64,000 bases of DNA from Gilvimarinus algae (GTDB lineage Bacteria; Pseudomonadota; Gammaproteobacteria; Pseudomonadales; Cellvibrionaceae). The notes under the pieces are model-generated. The model had not been told where the DNA came from, made no database searches, and worked only from the letters and a program-made list of their open reading frames with translations. Location: contig NZ_JAULRT010000035.1 of NCBI RefSeq assembly GCF_030518215.1, positions 310,001-374,000 of the forward strand. Reading direction: 5' to 3'. The translations under genes were made by a program, and so were the position numbers. Shown one piece after another: positions 17,004 through 25,086 of this stretch (the first letter of the stretch is position 1; each line of letters starts with the position of its first letter).

Positions 17004-17888
17004 TCAGTCTGCCGCAGACTGTCTTTTTTGCTCTAAAGCTCGCACATTCATTTTTTCAAATTCACTGGGCCCCTCCGGTCTGATATCCGCAAATGCCCAC
17101 ACCATACCCCGCAGAAATCCCTCGGAGGTCATGCCCACGTGCCTGAGTCCCTCGACGCTGGCCAGGGATAATGCCAAATCCTGGTAATCCCGGTCCTGCA
17201 GCTGTTGCAGATAACGCATTAAGGCATCGACATAGGGCCGGTACTCTTCGGTGCCGTAGGTAATGTAAACATGGGCCGGCAGAACGGAGCTTTTGCGAGC
17301 ATAAGTATTGTCCAGCTTTGCCAGCACCTCATCGGCCCAGAGCGCCGAGGGCGATATGGCGGCATAGTGGGTGAAGGTGCCGGGTGCTTGATACATCGTA
17401 TAGAGCGTAAACAGTGCCGCAAGCGAATGGCCGGTCAGTATCCGCCGGGATTGGTCTGTTCGATACTGACGGTCAACGGCCGGTATGACTGAAGTTGATA
17501 ACAGCTCGAGCAGCACAGGGGCATTCCCGCCCGCCTGAAAACCGGTATCGTAAACAGGGGTTAAATCCCACAGGCGCTTTTCCTCCACGCTTTCTATGCT
17601 GTCGGGGTAACCAATACTGACAATGATCAACTCGGGAATCATATTGTCGAATCTGAGGTTGCTGTAAAATCTCTGGACAGGCTCTTTGGTCCAGAAGCCA
17701 TCGAGAATGTACAGCACCGGATACTTGGCACCAGGGTTTTGATGGTAGGAATCCGGGAGGAGGACTTCTACCTCTAGCGATACCGCCTCCTTTTCAAAAT
17801 AGAACTGATGTTGTTCGTCATTCGCTTCAGCAAAGCTTGGGCATGCCATTAACATGGCGACTAGAAGAATCACTCGTAACATTGTCAT
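17004..17888 (-). CDS. Secreted alpha/beta-hydrolase esterase (IroE/EstD-like)
   Basis: 294 residues with a signal peptide (VILLVAMLMACPSFAEA). The esterase D-type fold shows KYPVLYILDGFW, the oxyanion region IIVSIGYP, nucleophile elbow TGHSLAALFTLY and a C-terminal histidine in LRHVGMTSEGFLRG. It is clearly paralogous to the protein at 23103-23999. Relatives hydrolyse siderophore esters or acyl esters of carbohydrates; the substrate is unknown. It is 42 bases downstream of the cytochrome b561 gene and may be the last gene of that operon. Confidence 0.88.
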   Translation of the reverse strand: MTMLRVILLVAMLMACPSFAEANDEQHQFYFEKEAVSLEVEVLLPDSYHQNPGAKYPVLYILDGFWTKEPVQRFYSNLRFDNMIPELIIVSIGYPDSIESVEEKRLWDLTPVYDTGFQAGGNAPVLLELLSTSVIPAVDRQYRTDQSRRILTGHSLAALFTLYTMYQAPGTFTHYAAISPSALWADEVLAKLDNTYARKSSVLPAHVYITYGTEEYRPYVDALMRYLQQLQDRDYQDLALSLASVEGLRHVGMTSEGFLRGMVWAFADIRPEGPSEFEKMNVRALEQKRQSAAD

Positions 17889-17930
17889 GTCTCGGTTCTC
17901 TTTGTCAGAATAAAAAGGACATTCGCGGTT

Positions 17931-18485
17931 TCAATCTTGCCCGCGAGCACGGCCCAGCATGCGTTTTAGGGTGTCGTCCTTATCCAAAAAGTGATGCTTT
18001 AACGCGCCCAACATATGCAGCCCTACAATAACCGCGAGCAGCCACCCCAGAATTTCATGCGCTTGGTCCCCGAAGTTTGACAAGGCCGCGTTGTAGGCCA
18101 CAGGCTCACCCTCAATGTAATTCGAGGGGATCAACTCCCAACCAAACACAGGGACACCAAAGCCTCCCGCCCCCGAGTACATAAGCCCGGTGATGGGTAG
18201 CAAAAACACACCCAGCAACAATGCCCAGTGAACCCACCGTGCGGCCGCCTGTTCAAACCGCGAGTAGCGACCGGCAGGCGTCAGCCAACCGCGCCGCAGG
18301 CGATAAACGGCACGAGCCGCCAACAGAAGGAGCAACAACACCCCCAAGGTTTTATGCCAGTCGTACAGGCTCCATACCTCAAAGGTCGCCATATAAAACC
18401 CGGTGCACAGCAAGAGCAAAATGCCAATGGCAACCGCCCAGTGAAGCCAGCGTGAGGTGTTTGTCAGTGTGGCGTTGTGATGCAT
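17931..18485 (-). CDS. Cytochrome b561-family membrane protein
   Basis: 184 residues, four membrane helices. Heme-ligand histidines stand in RWLHWAVAIG, YDWHKTLGVLL, RWVHWALLLG and AHEILGWLLAVIVGLHMLGA, matching the prokaryotic b561 (YodB/CybB) pattern. Such proteins pass electrons from ubiquinol to periplasmic acceptors or superoxide. It is distal in the operon coding the DsbD-like protein, TlpA and two thioredoxin-fold proteins (12 bases after the nearest), so it may feed or drain electrons from that periplasmic thiol system; this is inference. Confidence 0.9.
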   Translation of the reverse strand: MHHNATLTNTSRWLHWAVAIGILLLLCTGFYMATFEVWSLYDWHKTLGVLLLLLLAARAVYRLRRGWLTPAGRYSRFEQAAARWVHWALLLGVFLLPITGLMYSGAGGFGVPVFGWELIPSNYIEGEPVAYNAALSNFGDQAHEILGWLLAVIVGLHMLGALKHHFLDKDDTLKRMLGRARGQD

Positions 18486-18497
18486 GTTATTTCCTCG

Positions 18498-18932
18498 TTA
18501 ATTGATCAGAGACTTGAGCTGGCTGCCGCGATAGACAACCGCACCATTGTCCAGGCTCACTTGATAAGGGGTTGCGTGAATGCTCAAGGCGCGGTGCAGT
18601 GTCATATCGGCGTCGACGACGACAGGCATGGTCAGCTGGTGTTTCTGCACAAAAGCCTGAACAGTCATCTCATCGACATAGAGTGTGTTGAACACGGCAA
18701 CGACATTGTGGGCGTCGCGACGGTATTCACGGGCAAGGCGCGCGATGGTTTCTTCACAGCCGGGAAAATGCGGCATAGGGCAAAGCGCGTCGAGAAAAAT
18801 AAGGTGCACCGGGCCGCTCGCCAAAGAGATGTTTTCGCCGCTTAGGCTGACCAAACCGGAGGGCAAGGCCGTGCGATTGTCCGCGAAAACCTCACCGCTC
18901 AGCAGCAGGCAAATTAGAAGCAATAGTTTCAT
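18498..18932 (-). CDS. Secreted thioredoxin-fold protein with paired cysteines
   Basis: 144 residues with signal peptide (LLLLICLLLSGEVFA). A thioredoxin/AhpC-like core runs from VHLIFLDALCPMPH through a cis-proline-like MPVVVDADM and ATPYQVSLDNGAVVY. The redox motif is unusual: cysteines spaced as CPMPHFPGC rather than CxxC. Its ATG shares one base with the stop of the preceding homologue (TAATG), so both are translated together. Likely a periplasmic redox or regulatory partner of the DsbD/TlpA pair. Confidence 0.75.
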   Translation of the reverse strand: MKLLLLICLLLSGEVFADNRTALPSGLVSLSGENISLASGPVHLIFLDALCPMPHFPGCEETIARLAREYRRDAHNVVAVFNTLYVDEMTVQAFVQKHQLTMPVVVDADMTLHRALSIHATPYQVSLDNGAVVYRGSQLKSLIN

Positions 18933-19366
18933 TATTTTTCTCCCTGCTGCTCTAGATAATCCACGAGCTGTTGATTGTTGCCGCGAAACACGGGCGTTGA
19001 ATCTTGCACAATCACATGCCCCGGCGTTTGCCAGAGTCCATAGCGGCGCATCAGCGAAAAGTTCTCATCCACCACCAAGGGCCGGTAGGCCGGCATGGCC
19101 TGCTGGAACTCGCGCAGCTGCGCATCAGTGACATTGAACCGCGGTTGCACCCAGACAATGCGGTGGCCTTCGCGGTAAGAGGCGGGCAGGCTGGCCACCA
19201 GCTTGTCCGGGCCCTCACCGCCGTAAGCGGTCCACAGATCAAAAAACACCAGGTGCACCGGGGTTGAGCCGTCCAGGGAAATGGCCTCACCCGCGAACGT
19301 GGTCAGCGGTTGTTCAGCTCTCACCGAAAAGCCCACGCACAGTAAAAGCATCAGCCACTTGTTCAT
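18932..19366 (-). CDS. Secreted thioredoxin-fold protein lacking active-site cysteines
   Basis: 144 residues, same length and layout as the downstream neighbour: signal (WLMLLLCVGFSVRA), a strand VHLVFFDLWTAYGG where the redox motif should be, and the ending TPGHVIVQDSTPVFRG. No cysteine is present in the mature chain, so it cannot be a thiol oxidoreductase. It overlaps the TlpA gene's stop by ATGA and the next gene by TAATG. It is probably a duplicated, repurposed partner. Confidence 0.7.
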   Translation of the reverse strand: MNKWLMLLLCVGFSVRAEQPLTTFAGEAISLDGSTPVHLVFFDLWTAYGGEGPDKLVASLPASYREGHRIVWVQPRFNVTDAQLREFQQAMPAYRPLVVDENFSLMRRYGLWQTPGHVIVQDSTPVFRGNNQQLVDYLEQQGEK

Positions 19367-19890
19367 GGGCGCACCTCCTGTGGCTGACGTTGAGACTGGG
19401 CCAGTTCAGCCACTTGCCGGTCCAGCTCATCGGTAGCGAGAAAGGTGCGGTACTGCACCCTGCCCTCGGTATCAATCAGTACATGATTGGGCGTGCCCAC
19501 CACACCGTAGTGCGCAACGATATCGCCATCGGTATCGATAATGGTGGGCAGATTCACGCCCTGCTCGGCGTAAACGCGGCGTATGTTTTCCTCTGAGTCG
19601 TTCAGGCCGACGTTCACCATTAGCACCAGCACTTGTTCGCCATAGGCGTCGTAAAGTGACTGGGCGTGAGGCAGCTCGTAGACGCAGTAGCGGCACCAGG
19701 TCGCCCAGAATTTGAGGTACACCGGCCGCTTGCCGAACACCTCGGCAAGCGCCACCGGTTCCCCGGATAGGGTGGTGGCGGAAAAGGCCGGCGCGCGTTC
19801 GCCAAGGCTCAGAGCGCTGGCCGGGGCCATGAGCAGCGACCAGAGGCCCAGAGCCCCCAGAGCGCGATTGAAGGTGAGAGATACAGGCAT
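19363..19890 (-). CDS. TlpA/ResA-like periplasmic thioredoxin
   Basis: 175 residues from ATG 19890, chosen for GAGG nine bases upstream; another ATG at 19905 overlaps the previous stop (ATGA). A signal or anchor (ALGALGLWSLLMAPASA) is followed by a redoxin fold with LKFWATWCRYCVYELPH (CRYC active site), NVGLNDSEENIRRVY and the cis-proline region VGTPNHVLIDTEG. It should reduce or oxidise periplasmic disulfides, fed by the DsbD-like membrane protein encoded immediately upstream. Confidence 0.88.
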   Translation of the reverse strand: MPVSLTFNRALGALGLWSLLMAPASALSLGERAPAFSATTLSGEPVALAEVFGKRPVYLKFWATWCRYCVYELPHAQSLYDAYGEQVLVLMVNVGLNDSEENIRRVYAEQGVNLPTIIDTDGDIVAHYGVVGTPNHVLIDTEGRVQYRTFLATDELDRQVAELAQSQRQPQEVRP

Positions 19891-19901
19891 AAGGTAAGTC
19901 C

Positions 19902-20594
19902 TCATAGGTTTTGCCAGGCGAGAAAAGCGAGATAGCAGCCGGCCAGAGCCATAAGCAGCGCCATGGCCGATTTGAGAAAGAGCATCCAGGAACCCGAGCG
20001 GGGCAGACGGGCCAAAAGCCCGGTAAAGGTGCCGGCAATGATCAACAGGGCGCACATGCCAAAGGCAAAAACGAACATCAGCGAGCCGCCGGCCACCAGC
20101 TCGCCGCGCGCGGCCACATACATCAGCAACATGCCCAACACCGGCGAGGTGCATGGGGCCATTACCAACCCGGACAAACCACCGGCAATAAACAGCGATA
20201 TCGGACCCGTGAAAGTGCCCGTCGGCCCCGGATTCGCGAACCGAGCCGGCAACCTGAGCCAGCCCTGCATCCACGCGGCCATGGCGAAACACAGCGCTGC
20301 CGCACAGGCCAGGGTAAACGGATGACTGGCCACCGCACCAAAGAGCTGACCCGAGACCGCCGCCAGCACCCCCAGCAGGGCGTACACCAGCGCGAGCCCC
20401 AGGGCATAAAGTGAAGACAAGGAAAACGCGTGAGCCCTGCCCCGTGCCACCCGGCCGACCATGGCGGCACTGACCGGCAACAGCGGATAGACGCAGGGCG
20501 TCAGGCTGGTCATCAGGCCGGTGACAAACACCAGCAAAAACAAACCGGCGGAAATCTCGCCAGCGGACAGCGCCAGCTGAATATCCAGCTCCAT
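19902..20594 (-). CDS. DsbD/CcdA-type transmembrane thiol transporter
   Basis: 230 residues from ATG 20594 (GAGGTAA upstream). Six to eight membrane helices, with the two redox cysteines of the DsbD beta domain in LMTSLTPCVYPLLPV and LVMAPCTSPVLGML. There are no N- or C-terminal periplasmic domains, so it is the CcdA-like short form that relies on separate thioredoxin partners. It moves reducing equivalents from cytoplasmic thioredoxin to the periplasm. First gene of the five-gene operon 20594-17931, divergent from the CadC-type regulator. Confidence 0.88.
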   Translation of the reverse strand: MELDIQLALSAGEISAGLFLLVFVTGLMTSLTPCVYPLLPVSAAMVGRVARGRAHAFSLSSLYALGLALVYALLGVLAAVSGQLFGAVASHPFTLACAAALCFAMAAWMQGWLRLPARFANPGPTGTFTGPISLFIAGGLSGLVMAPCTSPVLGMLLMYVAARGELVAGGSLMFVFAFGMCALLIIAGTFTGLLARLPRSGSWMLFLKSAMALLMALAGCYLAFLAWQNL

Positions 20595-20726
20595 TGCAAT
20601 TACCTCAAAAGAGTGAGCGAATGGAGCTGTTATACCCAAAGCCCGGAGGAGGCTTGTCAAATTGCGGTAAAATCGAAGTCAAATCGTACGCATGTGGGAT
20701 TATTACTGTATTTTCAGAGGGTTATA

Positions 20727-20765
20727 ATGCTTCACCGACCTTATCCAAATCGCGATTTGCTATGA
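20727..20765 (+). CDS. 12-codon leader ORF upstream of the CadC-type regulator
   Basis: ATG 20727 follows AGAGGG with good spacing and encodes MLHRPYPNRDLL before TGA 20763-20765. That stop overlaps the regulator's ATG as ATGA. The regulator itself lacks a visible Shine-Dalgarno, so translation of this short ORF probably delivers ribosomes to it. The reading comes only from sequence context. Confidence 0.5.
   Translation: MLHRPYPNRDLL
20746..20759. promoter_or_regulatory. 14-bp perfect palindrome before the regulator start
   Basis: CAAATCGCGATTTG ends two bases before the ATG of the CadC-type regulator and lies inside the leader ORF. It may be an operator for self-control or an RNA hairpin that hides the coupled start. 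Confidence 0.4.
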
Positions 20766-23092
20766 CCCTATGGTGTTTTGACAAGTTTGTGTTCGACAGC
20801 CGCAGCGGATCGCTGAGCCGCACGGACGAGCCGCCCGTTGTGCTGCGACACAAGCTTGCCCAGCTGCTGGCCTACTTGCTGGAGCACCGCGAGCGCCCGG
20901 TGACCAAGGAAGAGCTGCTCGACACCCTCTGGCATCACGGCGACTACCGCGAGCGCTCCCTGACCCAGAGCATCCGCGAATTGCGCCAGGCGCTGGGGGA
21001 CAGTGCACAGCAACCGGTGTTTATCCGCACCTTTCCCCAGCGCGGCTATCAGTGGATTGCCCCGGCCACCACCGATACCGGCGCAGCCGCAGCCAAAAGC
21101 CAGCCAAAAACACGCTGGGCAATGCTCGGGGGCGCCTTGGCGCTGGGTCTCACGCTCGCCCTGGGAGTCTGGCTGCTCAGCACAAATCCGCCAAAAACTC
21201 AGGCCGACTCAAGCCCCCCGTCGGTGCTGGTCTTGCCTTTTAGTAACGAGACAGGCGACCCGACGCTCGACTGGCTGCAGCTGGGCTATGCCGACATGCT
21301 GGCCCGGACACTGGCGCAGAGCGGCGCCGTGCGCGTCACACCGCCGGGCACCGCCACGGCGCTGCTGGCCTCAAGCGGGCTCGACTGGCCCACACTGCCT
21401 ACCTATCTGCAAGGGCTGCTGCGCGAGCAGGGCATCGATCAGGCGCTGGTCGCGCGGGTGCGGCTGCACAACCGAAGCCAAGTGCTGGACTTTCAACTGA
21501 TGAGCGCTGAGGGCGCGGTGCAGCAGGGCTCTATTGCCTACCCGTCGCTCACCGACGCCACCGGGCAAACCGCCTTACAGCTGCTGCACCTCCTGGCGCC
21601 CGAGCAGGACAACACCCTGCCGGAGCTGGCCCTGCCGGGCCAATCCCCGGAGGCGGCGCTGGCGCGCCAGGTTCTCGCCGAAGGCATCAGCGCCATGCAG
21701 ACCCAGGGCGCAGCCCGCGCTGATGAGCTGTTCCAGGCCGCCGATTTGCTGGTCAAAGACGACCCCTGGGTGACCGCCTGCCGCGCCAAATCCCAGTTGC
21801 TCACCGGACAATGGCGGGAAGCCACCGCACGCCTCGAGCAGCTGCGCCAACGCGAGGCGCAGCATCCGTCGCTGGCCGCCTTTGTCCACTACTGGTCCGC
21901 GCAGTTGGCGTTTCGCCAGGGGGATATGTCCACCAGCCGGAAGCACCTGGACAGCGCCATAGCCGAGGCCGAGCGCCAGCAGAACGTCGAGGTTCTGGCC
22001 AACAGCTACCGGCTACAGGCGCAGATCGCCTGGCAAGCCATGGACTGGCAGGCCTTTACCCAGTGGCAGGTAAAGGCGGACAACATCATCCCACCCAATG
22101 CCAGCCTGAGCGTTGAGGCAGACCGCTTGTTTTATCTCGGCAATCCCATCAGTCAGGGGCTGGAGAAATTTCCCGGTGAGGACTTGGCAAAAAGCGCCGA
22201 GCTCATCAAACGTGCCCACCGCTTTTACAGCGAGCTTGGCCACTTGCCTATGATCGCCGCCAGCGAGCTGGCGCTGGCGCGCAACGAAGCGCTACCGCTG
22301 GCCGAACGCACAGCGGTCCTGGAGCAGGCCATCACCCGCTACGCCGAGCTGCGCCAGCCCTATGAGCTTACCCAGGCGCTGATCTACGCGACGTATTTTT
22401 ATCTACAGCGTCACCAGGGCGAGCTTGCCGAGGCCCGGATTCTCCGCGCCCGCGATACCGCCGCCACATTGAGCGACCACGGCCTCGACCAGGCGATTGT
22501 GTTTTACCACGCCTTTGCGCTGCTCGATCAGGGCCTGGACCAACGCCATCGCGGCCTGCACGGGCCCGACACCGAAAAGCTACGCGCGGCGATTGCCCAA
22601 TTTGATCAATTGTTGCAGTCACAGGAGCCCTCGGTGATGCGCGCCAACGCGCTGGTGTTGCAAGGCTGGGCCTACGCCAATCTCGGCGACGATGAAAAGG
22701 CGTTGCACAACCAGCGCCTCGCTATGGCCGCGAGCGAGCATCTGAACCTGGACACCTCATACGGCTACGCCGTCTACTCGGCCATGCGCGTCTATCTCGA
22801 ACAGGGGGATTTTGACAAGGTGGTGGTTCTGGCCGACAAGCCGGTCACCACCCGTCAACAACTGGCCTATGCCGCGCGGGCCTTTTACGAATTAGGCCAG
22901 TTCGATCAGGCGCTGCAAACGCAGCAAAGGCTGCAACAGACATTCGCTAACCAGTGGACCGACGCCGATAGCGAGCGGCTGGAAGACTACCAGCTCGCCG
23001 TCCAATCGGGCAGAAGCCGGATTTTGTCTGGCGAGCTGCCCGCCCACGCGATTTACTGCGAGTCCGACTGGTACCTGCAACCGGGCGCCTGA
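20762..23092 (+). CDS. CadC/ToxR-type membrane regulator with TPR-like sensor domain
   Basis: 776 residues from ATG 20762. An N-terminal OmpR-type winged helix (about 1-100: LAYLLEHRERPVTKEELLDT, SLTQSIRELRQALGD, RTFPQRGYQWIAP) is followed by one membrane helix (LGGALALGLTLALGVWLL). A periplasmic TolB-like segment (VLVLPFSNETGDPTLDWLQL) leads into a long helical, TPR-like region. Such proteins bind DNA from the membrane in response to periplasmic signals. Divergence from the thiol-redox operon makes that operon the likely target. The regulator is translationally coupled to a leader ORF. Confidence 0.9.
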   Translation: MTLWCFDKFVFDSRSGSLSRTDEPPVVLRHKLAQLLAYLLEHRERPVTKEELLDTLWHHGDYRERSLTQSIRELRQALGDSAQQPVFIRTFPQRGYQWIAPATTDTGAAAAKSQPKTRWAMLGGALALGLTLALGVWLLSTNPPKTQADSSPPSVLVLPFSNETGDPTLDWLQLGYADMLARTLAQSGAVRVTPPGTATALLASSGLDWPTLPTYLQGLLREQGIDQALVARVRLHNRSQVLDFQLMSAEGAVQQGSIAYPSLTDATGQTALQLLHLLAPEQDNTLPELALPGQSPEAALARQVLAEGISAMQTQGAARADELFQAADLLVKDDPWVTACRAKSQLLTGQWREATARLEQLRQREAQHPSLAAFVHYWSAQLAFRQGDMSTSRKHLDSAIAEAERQQNVEVLANSYRLQAQIAWQAMDWQAFTQWQVKADNIIPPNASLSVEADRLFYLGNPISQGLEKFPGEDLAKSAELIKRAHRFYSELGHLPMIAASELALARNEALPLAERTAVLEQAITRYAELRQPYELTQALIYATYFYLQRHQGELAEARILRARDTAATLSDHGLDQAIVFYHAFALLDQGLDQRHRGLHGPDTEKLRAAIAQFDQLLQSQEPSVMRANALVLQGWAYANLGDDEKALHNQRLAMAASEHLNLDTSYGYAVYSAMRVYLEQGDFDKVVVLADKPVTTRQQLAYAARAFYELGQFDQALQTQQRLQQTFANQWTDADSERLEDYQLAVQSGRSRILSGELPAHAIYCESDWYLQPGA

Positions 23093-23105
23093 GCGCCGGC
23101 GCTCA
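23090..23105. other. 16-bp palindrome holding both convergent stop codons
   Basis: TGAGCGCCGGCGCTCA is a perfect palindrome that includes the TGA of the regulator and, on the other strand, the TGA of the convergent esterase. It could act as a shared hairpin, but there is no T-tract, so an intrinsic terminator is doubtful. Confidence 0.4.
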
Positions 23106-23999
23106 CGGGGATGATGACGTGGGGGTCATCATGGCCTCCAAACCACTGGGGCCGGTGGGCGCTATATCCCCAAACACCCAGCGCAATCCGCGGGTGTAAC
23201 CCTCGGCCTTCACGCTGGTATGCCGCTCTCCTTCAATGGTTTTGTTCAGCAAAGAAAAATGGCGGTAAGCGCGCGATTGCAGTTGCTGGCCAAACTCGAG
23301 GATCGGATCTTTGAAAGGCGCAAACTCATCGCCGCCCTGTGACAAGAACAAGCGCGCCGGCAGTGACTTGTTGGCCTCGGCGTAGTTCGCATCGCGCTGG
23401 AAGAGCCAGTTGTCATCCCAGATGACCGCCGGGCTGATGGCGATGTAGCGGCCGAACAACTCGGGCTCCTGGTACATGGCGTAGAGCGTAAACAGGCCGC
23501 CGTAGGAGTTGCCACCCAGTGCCCGCTCGCGCGGATTCACCCGGTAGTGCTCGGCCATATACGGCAGCACTTGCTGTTTTATAAACTGCAAGAACTTGGG
23601 CGCATCGCCCGAGCCGGGCGCTTCGGCGTTATCTTCCGTGGGAGTCAAATCCCGCGCGCGCAAATTGCCGAAGTTCGGTTGATCGCCGCCGTAGGAAAAA
23701 CCCACCATAATCAACTCGGGCAGCAGCGCATCCCACACCAGGTTGCCGTAAATCGAGTAGAGCAAGGGCATGTCCCAGTAGGCATCAATGAAGTAGAGCA
23801 CCGGATATTTTTTGTCCGGGTTGTCGGCGTAGCTCGCGGGCAGCGAAATTACCAATTCATGATGCCTGCCCGTCAGCTCTGAGGGCATGGAAACCACCCG
23901 GGTGCTGCTCAACTGAAAACCCGCAGGTTCCGCGATGGCCGACACCGCTATGAACCATAAAGCGAACATCATCAGGGCACTGCCAGGTAAAAGTTTCAT
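23103..23999 (-). CDS. Secreted alpha/beta-hydrolase esterase, paralogue of 17004-17888
   Basis: 298 residues with signal peptide (SALMMFALWFIAVSAIA). Same fold as the esterase 6 kb away: KYPVLYFIDAYWD, LIMVGFSYGG, nucleophile elbow GGNSYGGLFTLYAMYQEPEL, AISPAVIWDDNW and the histidine in EGERHTSVKAEGYTRGL. The residue before the nucleophile is Asn instead of His. The two proteins align across their length. It converges with the CadC-type regulator, ten bases apart. The substrate is unknown; siderophore or carbohydrate acyl esters are plausible. Confidence 0.88.
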   Translation of the reverse strand: MKLLPGSALMMFALWFIAVSAIAEPAGFQLSSTRVVSMPSELTGRHHELVISLPASYADNPDKKYPVLYFIDAYWDMPLLYSIYGNLVWDALLPELIMVGFSYGGDQPNFGNLRARDLTPTEDNAEAPGSGDAPKFLQFIKQQVLPYMAEHYRVNPRERALGGNSYGGLFTLYAMYQEPELFGRYIAISPAVIWDDNWLFQRDANYAEANKSLPARLFLSQGGDEFAPFKDPILEFGQQLQSRAYRHFSLLNKTIEGERHTSVKAEGYTRGLRWVFGDIAPTGPSGLEAMMTPTSSSP

Positions 24000-24034
24000 G
24001 GGTTCTCCCGTTATTATTGTGTATCTTATTCGCT

Positions 24035-24508
24035 ATGCGCATCACACTATTAACCCACAGCACCGAGTTGTCAAAACCCAGTAACACCGGCGCGCTGGTG
24101 CTCAATCTTGCCGCGGACTATAGCGTGGATTGCGAAAGGGTTATTTGGCAGCGCAAAGTACCCGATGAGCGTTTGCTGCAATGGATTGAACACTACTCGA
24201 GCGGACTGCTCTATCCGCACGAACACGCGCAGCCGCTTAGCCGCGACGCCCTGCCCGAACACTTAGTGCTCATCGACAGCACTTGGCAACAGGCAAGAAA
24301 AATTCGCAACCAAAGCGCCTATTTAAAAGCGCTGCCGCACTATCAGTTACCGTCGGGAAAGGCCTCAGAGTATACCCTCAGGCGTAACCAGCGAGAGGGT
24401 GGGCTGTGCACCAGCGAGTGCGTGAGCGCCCTGGCCCGGCTCGCTGGATTGGAAGGCTTTGCCAGTGCGCTGGACGACGCCCTGGCAAAGCTGACTAAGG
24501 CCGGTTAA
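24035..24508 (+). CDS. DTW-domain protein (tRNA aminocarboxypropyltransferase family, short form)
   Basis: 157 residues from ATG 24035. The family motifs are present: LVLIDSTWQQARKI (DTW variant STW), SEYTLRRNQREGGLCTSE and a final helix. E. coli TapT (YfiP), which makes acp3U47 in tRNA, is about 75 residues longer and has an N-terminal cysteine-rich zinc region that is absent here. The protein therefore belongs to a short DTW branch; activity on tRNA is inferred from family. Its stop overlaps the convergent lipocalin-like gene by four bases. Confidence 0.8.
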   Translation: MRITLLTHSTELSKPSNTGALVLNLAADYSVDCERVIWQRKVPDERLLQWIEHYSSGLLYPHEHAQPLSRDALPEHLVLIDSTWQQARKIRNQSAYLKALPHYQLPSGKASEYTLRRNQREGGLCTSECVSALARLAGLEGFASALDDALAKLTKAG

Positions 24509-24924
24509 CGCACGCGAGCCCAGTGTTCAAACTCAACTCTTTTGCCTTCTTCAAAACGCTCGGTGTACCAATTGTCGCCCTCAAGCTTGAAGCTGAAAGT
24601 ATAACTGCTGCCCTCAGGCAAGGGATAAGACAACAACTCCGGGGTTTCCACGTATTGGTCGCCCTCTTGATTGTAGCGCCCGGTGCTCGCCGCCCAGAAC
24701 TGGCCATCTTTGTGGGAAATAAAGAAAAAATCGGTATCTGTGAGCACTTTGCGCGAAGAAATCTTGGCTTCATCGTACTTCATAAGATTCCCTTCACCGT
24801 CGATAAACTCCCCGGTCACCAATTCCCAGGTACCCGCCAGCGACGGTGTGTCACCGGCATGCGCCACCGACCCGATCAAACAAACAGCGATAAGAAAAAA
24901 CAGGCGTGAAATAAACGGTTTCAT
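24505..24924 (-). CDS. Secreted lipocalin-like small protein
   Basis: 139 residues with signal peptide (LFFLIAVCLIGSVAHA). The mature part starts with SLAGTWELVTGEF and follows with short beta strands (TDFFFISHKDGQFWAAS, TFSFKLEGDNWYTERF), the pattern of lipocalin-like DUF4488-type proteins that may bind small hydrophobic ligands. The ligand is unknown. No operon partner is evident; a terminator hairpin separates it from the upstream DUF2807 gene. Confidence 0.7.
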   Translation of the reverse strand: MKPFISRLFFLIAVCLIGSVAHAGDTPSLAGTWELVTGEFIDGEGNLMKYDEAKISSRKVLTDTDFFFISHKDGQFWAASTGRYNQEGDQYVETPELLSYPLPEGSSYTFSFKLEGDNWYTERFEEGKRVEFEHWARVR

Positions 24925-25042
24925 AAAAGTCCCTAATACAATCCAGTGTCCGCGTTGTGCGGAAGGTTATGATCTCATCTATCAGGGCATTGTTATTGTC
25001 CAGCTATTCTCGCACAGGCCTATGCCAGCGGCCATAAAAAAT

Positions 25043-25059
25043 GCCGGGCAATGCCCGGC
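25043..25059 (-). terminator. Rho-independent terminator of the DUF2807 gene
   Basis: On the minus strand GCCGGGC-ATT-GCCCGGC is followed by ATTTTTTA. It lies 28 bases after the stop of the DUF2807 gene and before the lipocalin-like gene. Confidence 0.8.
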
Positions 25060-25086
25060 CAAGTGGGGGAAATTTGTAAGGCATTA

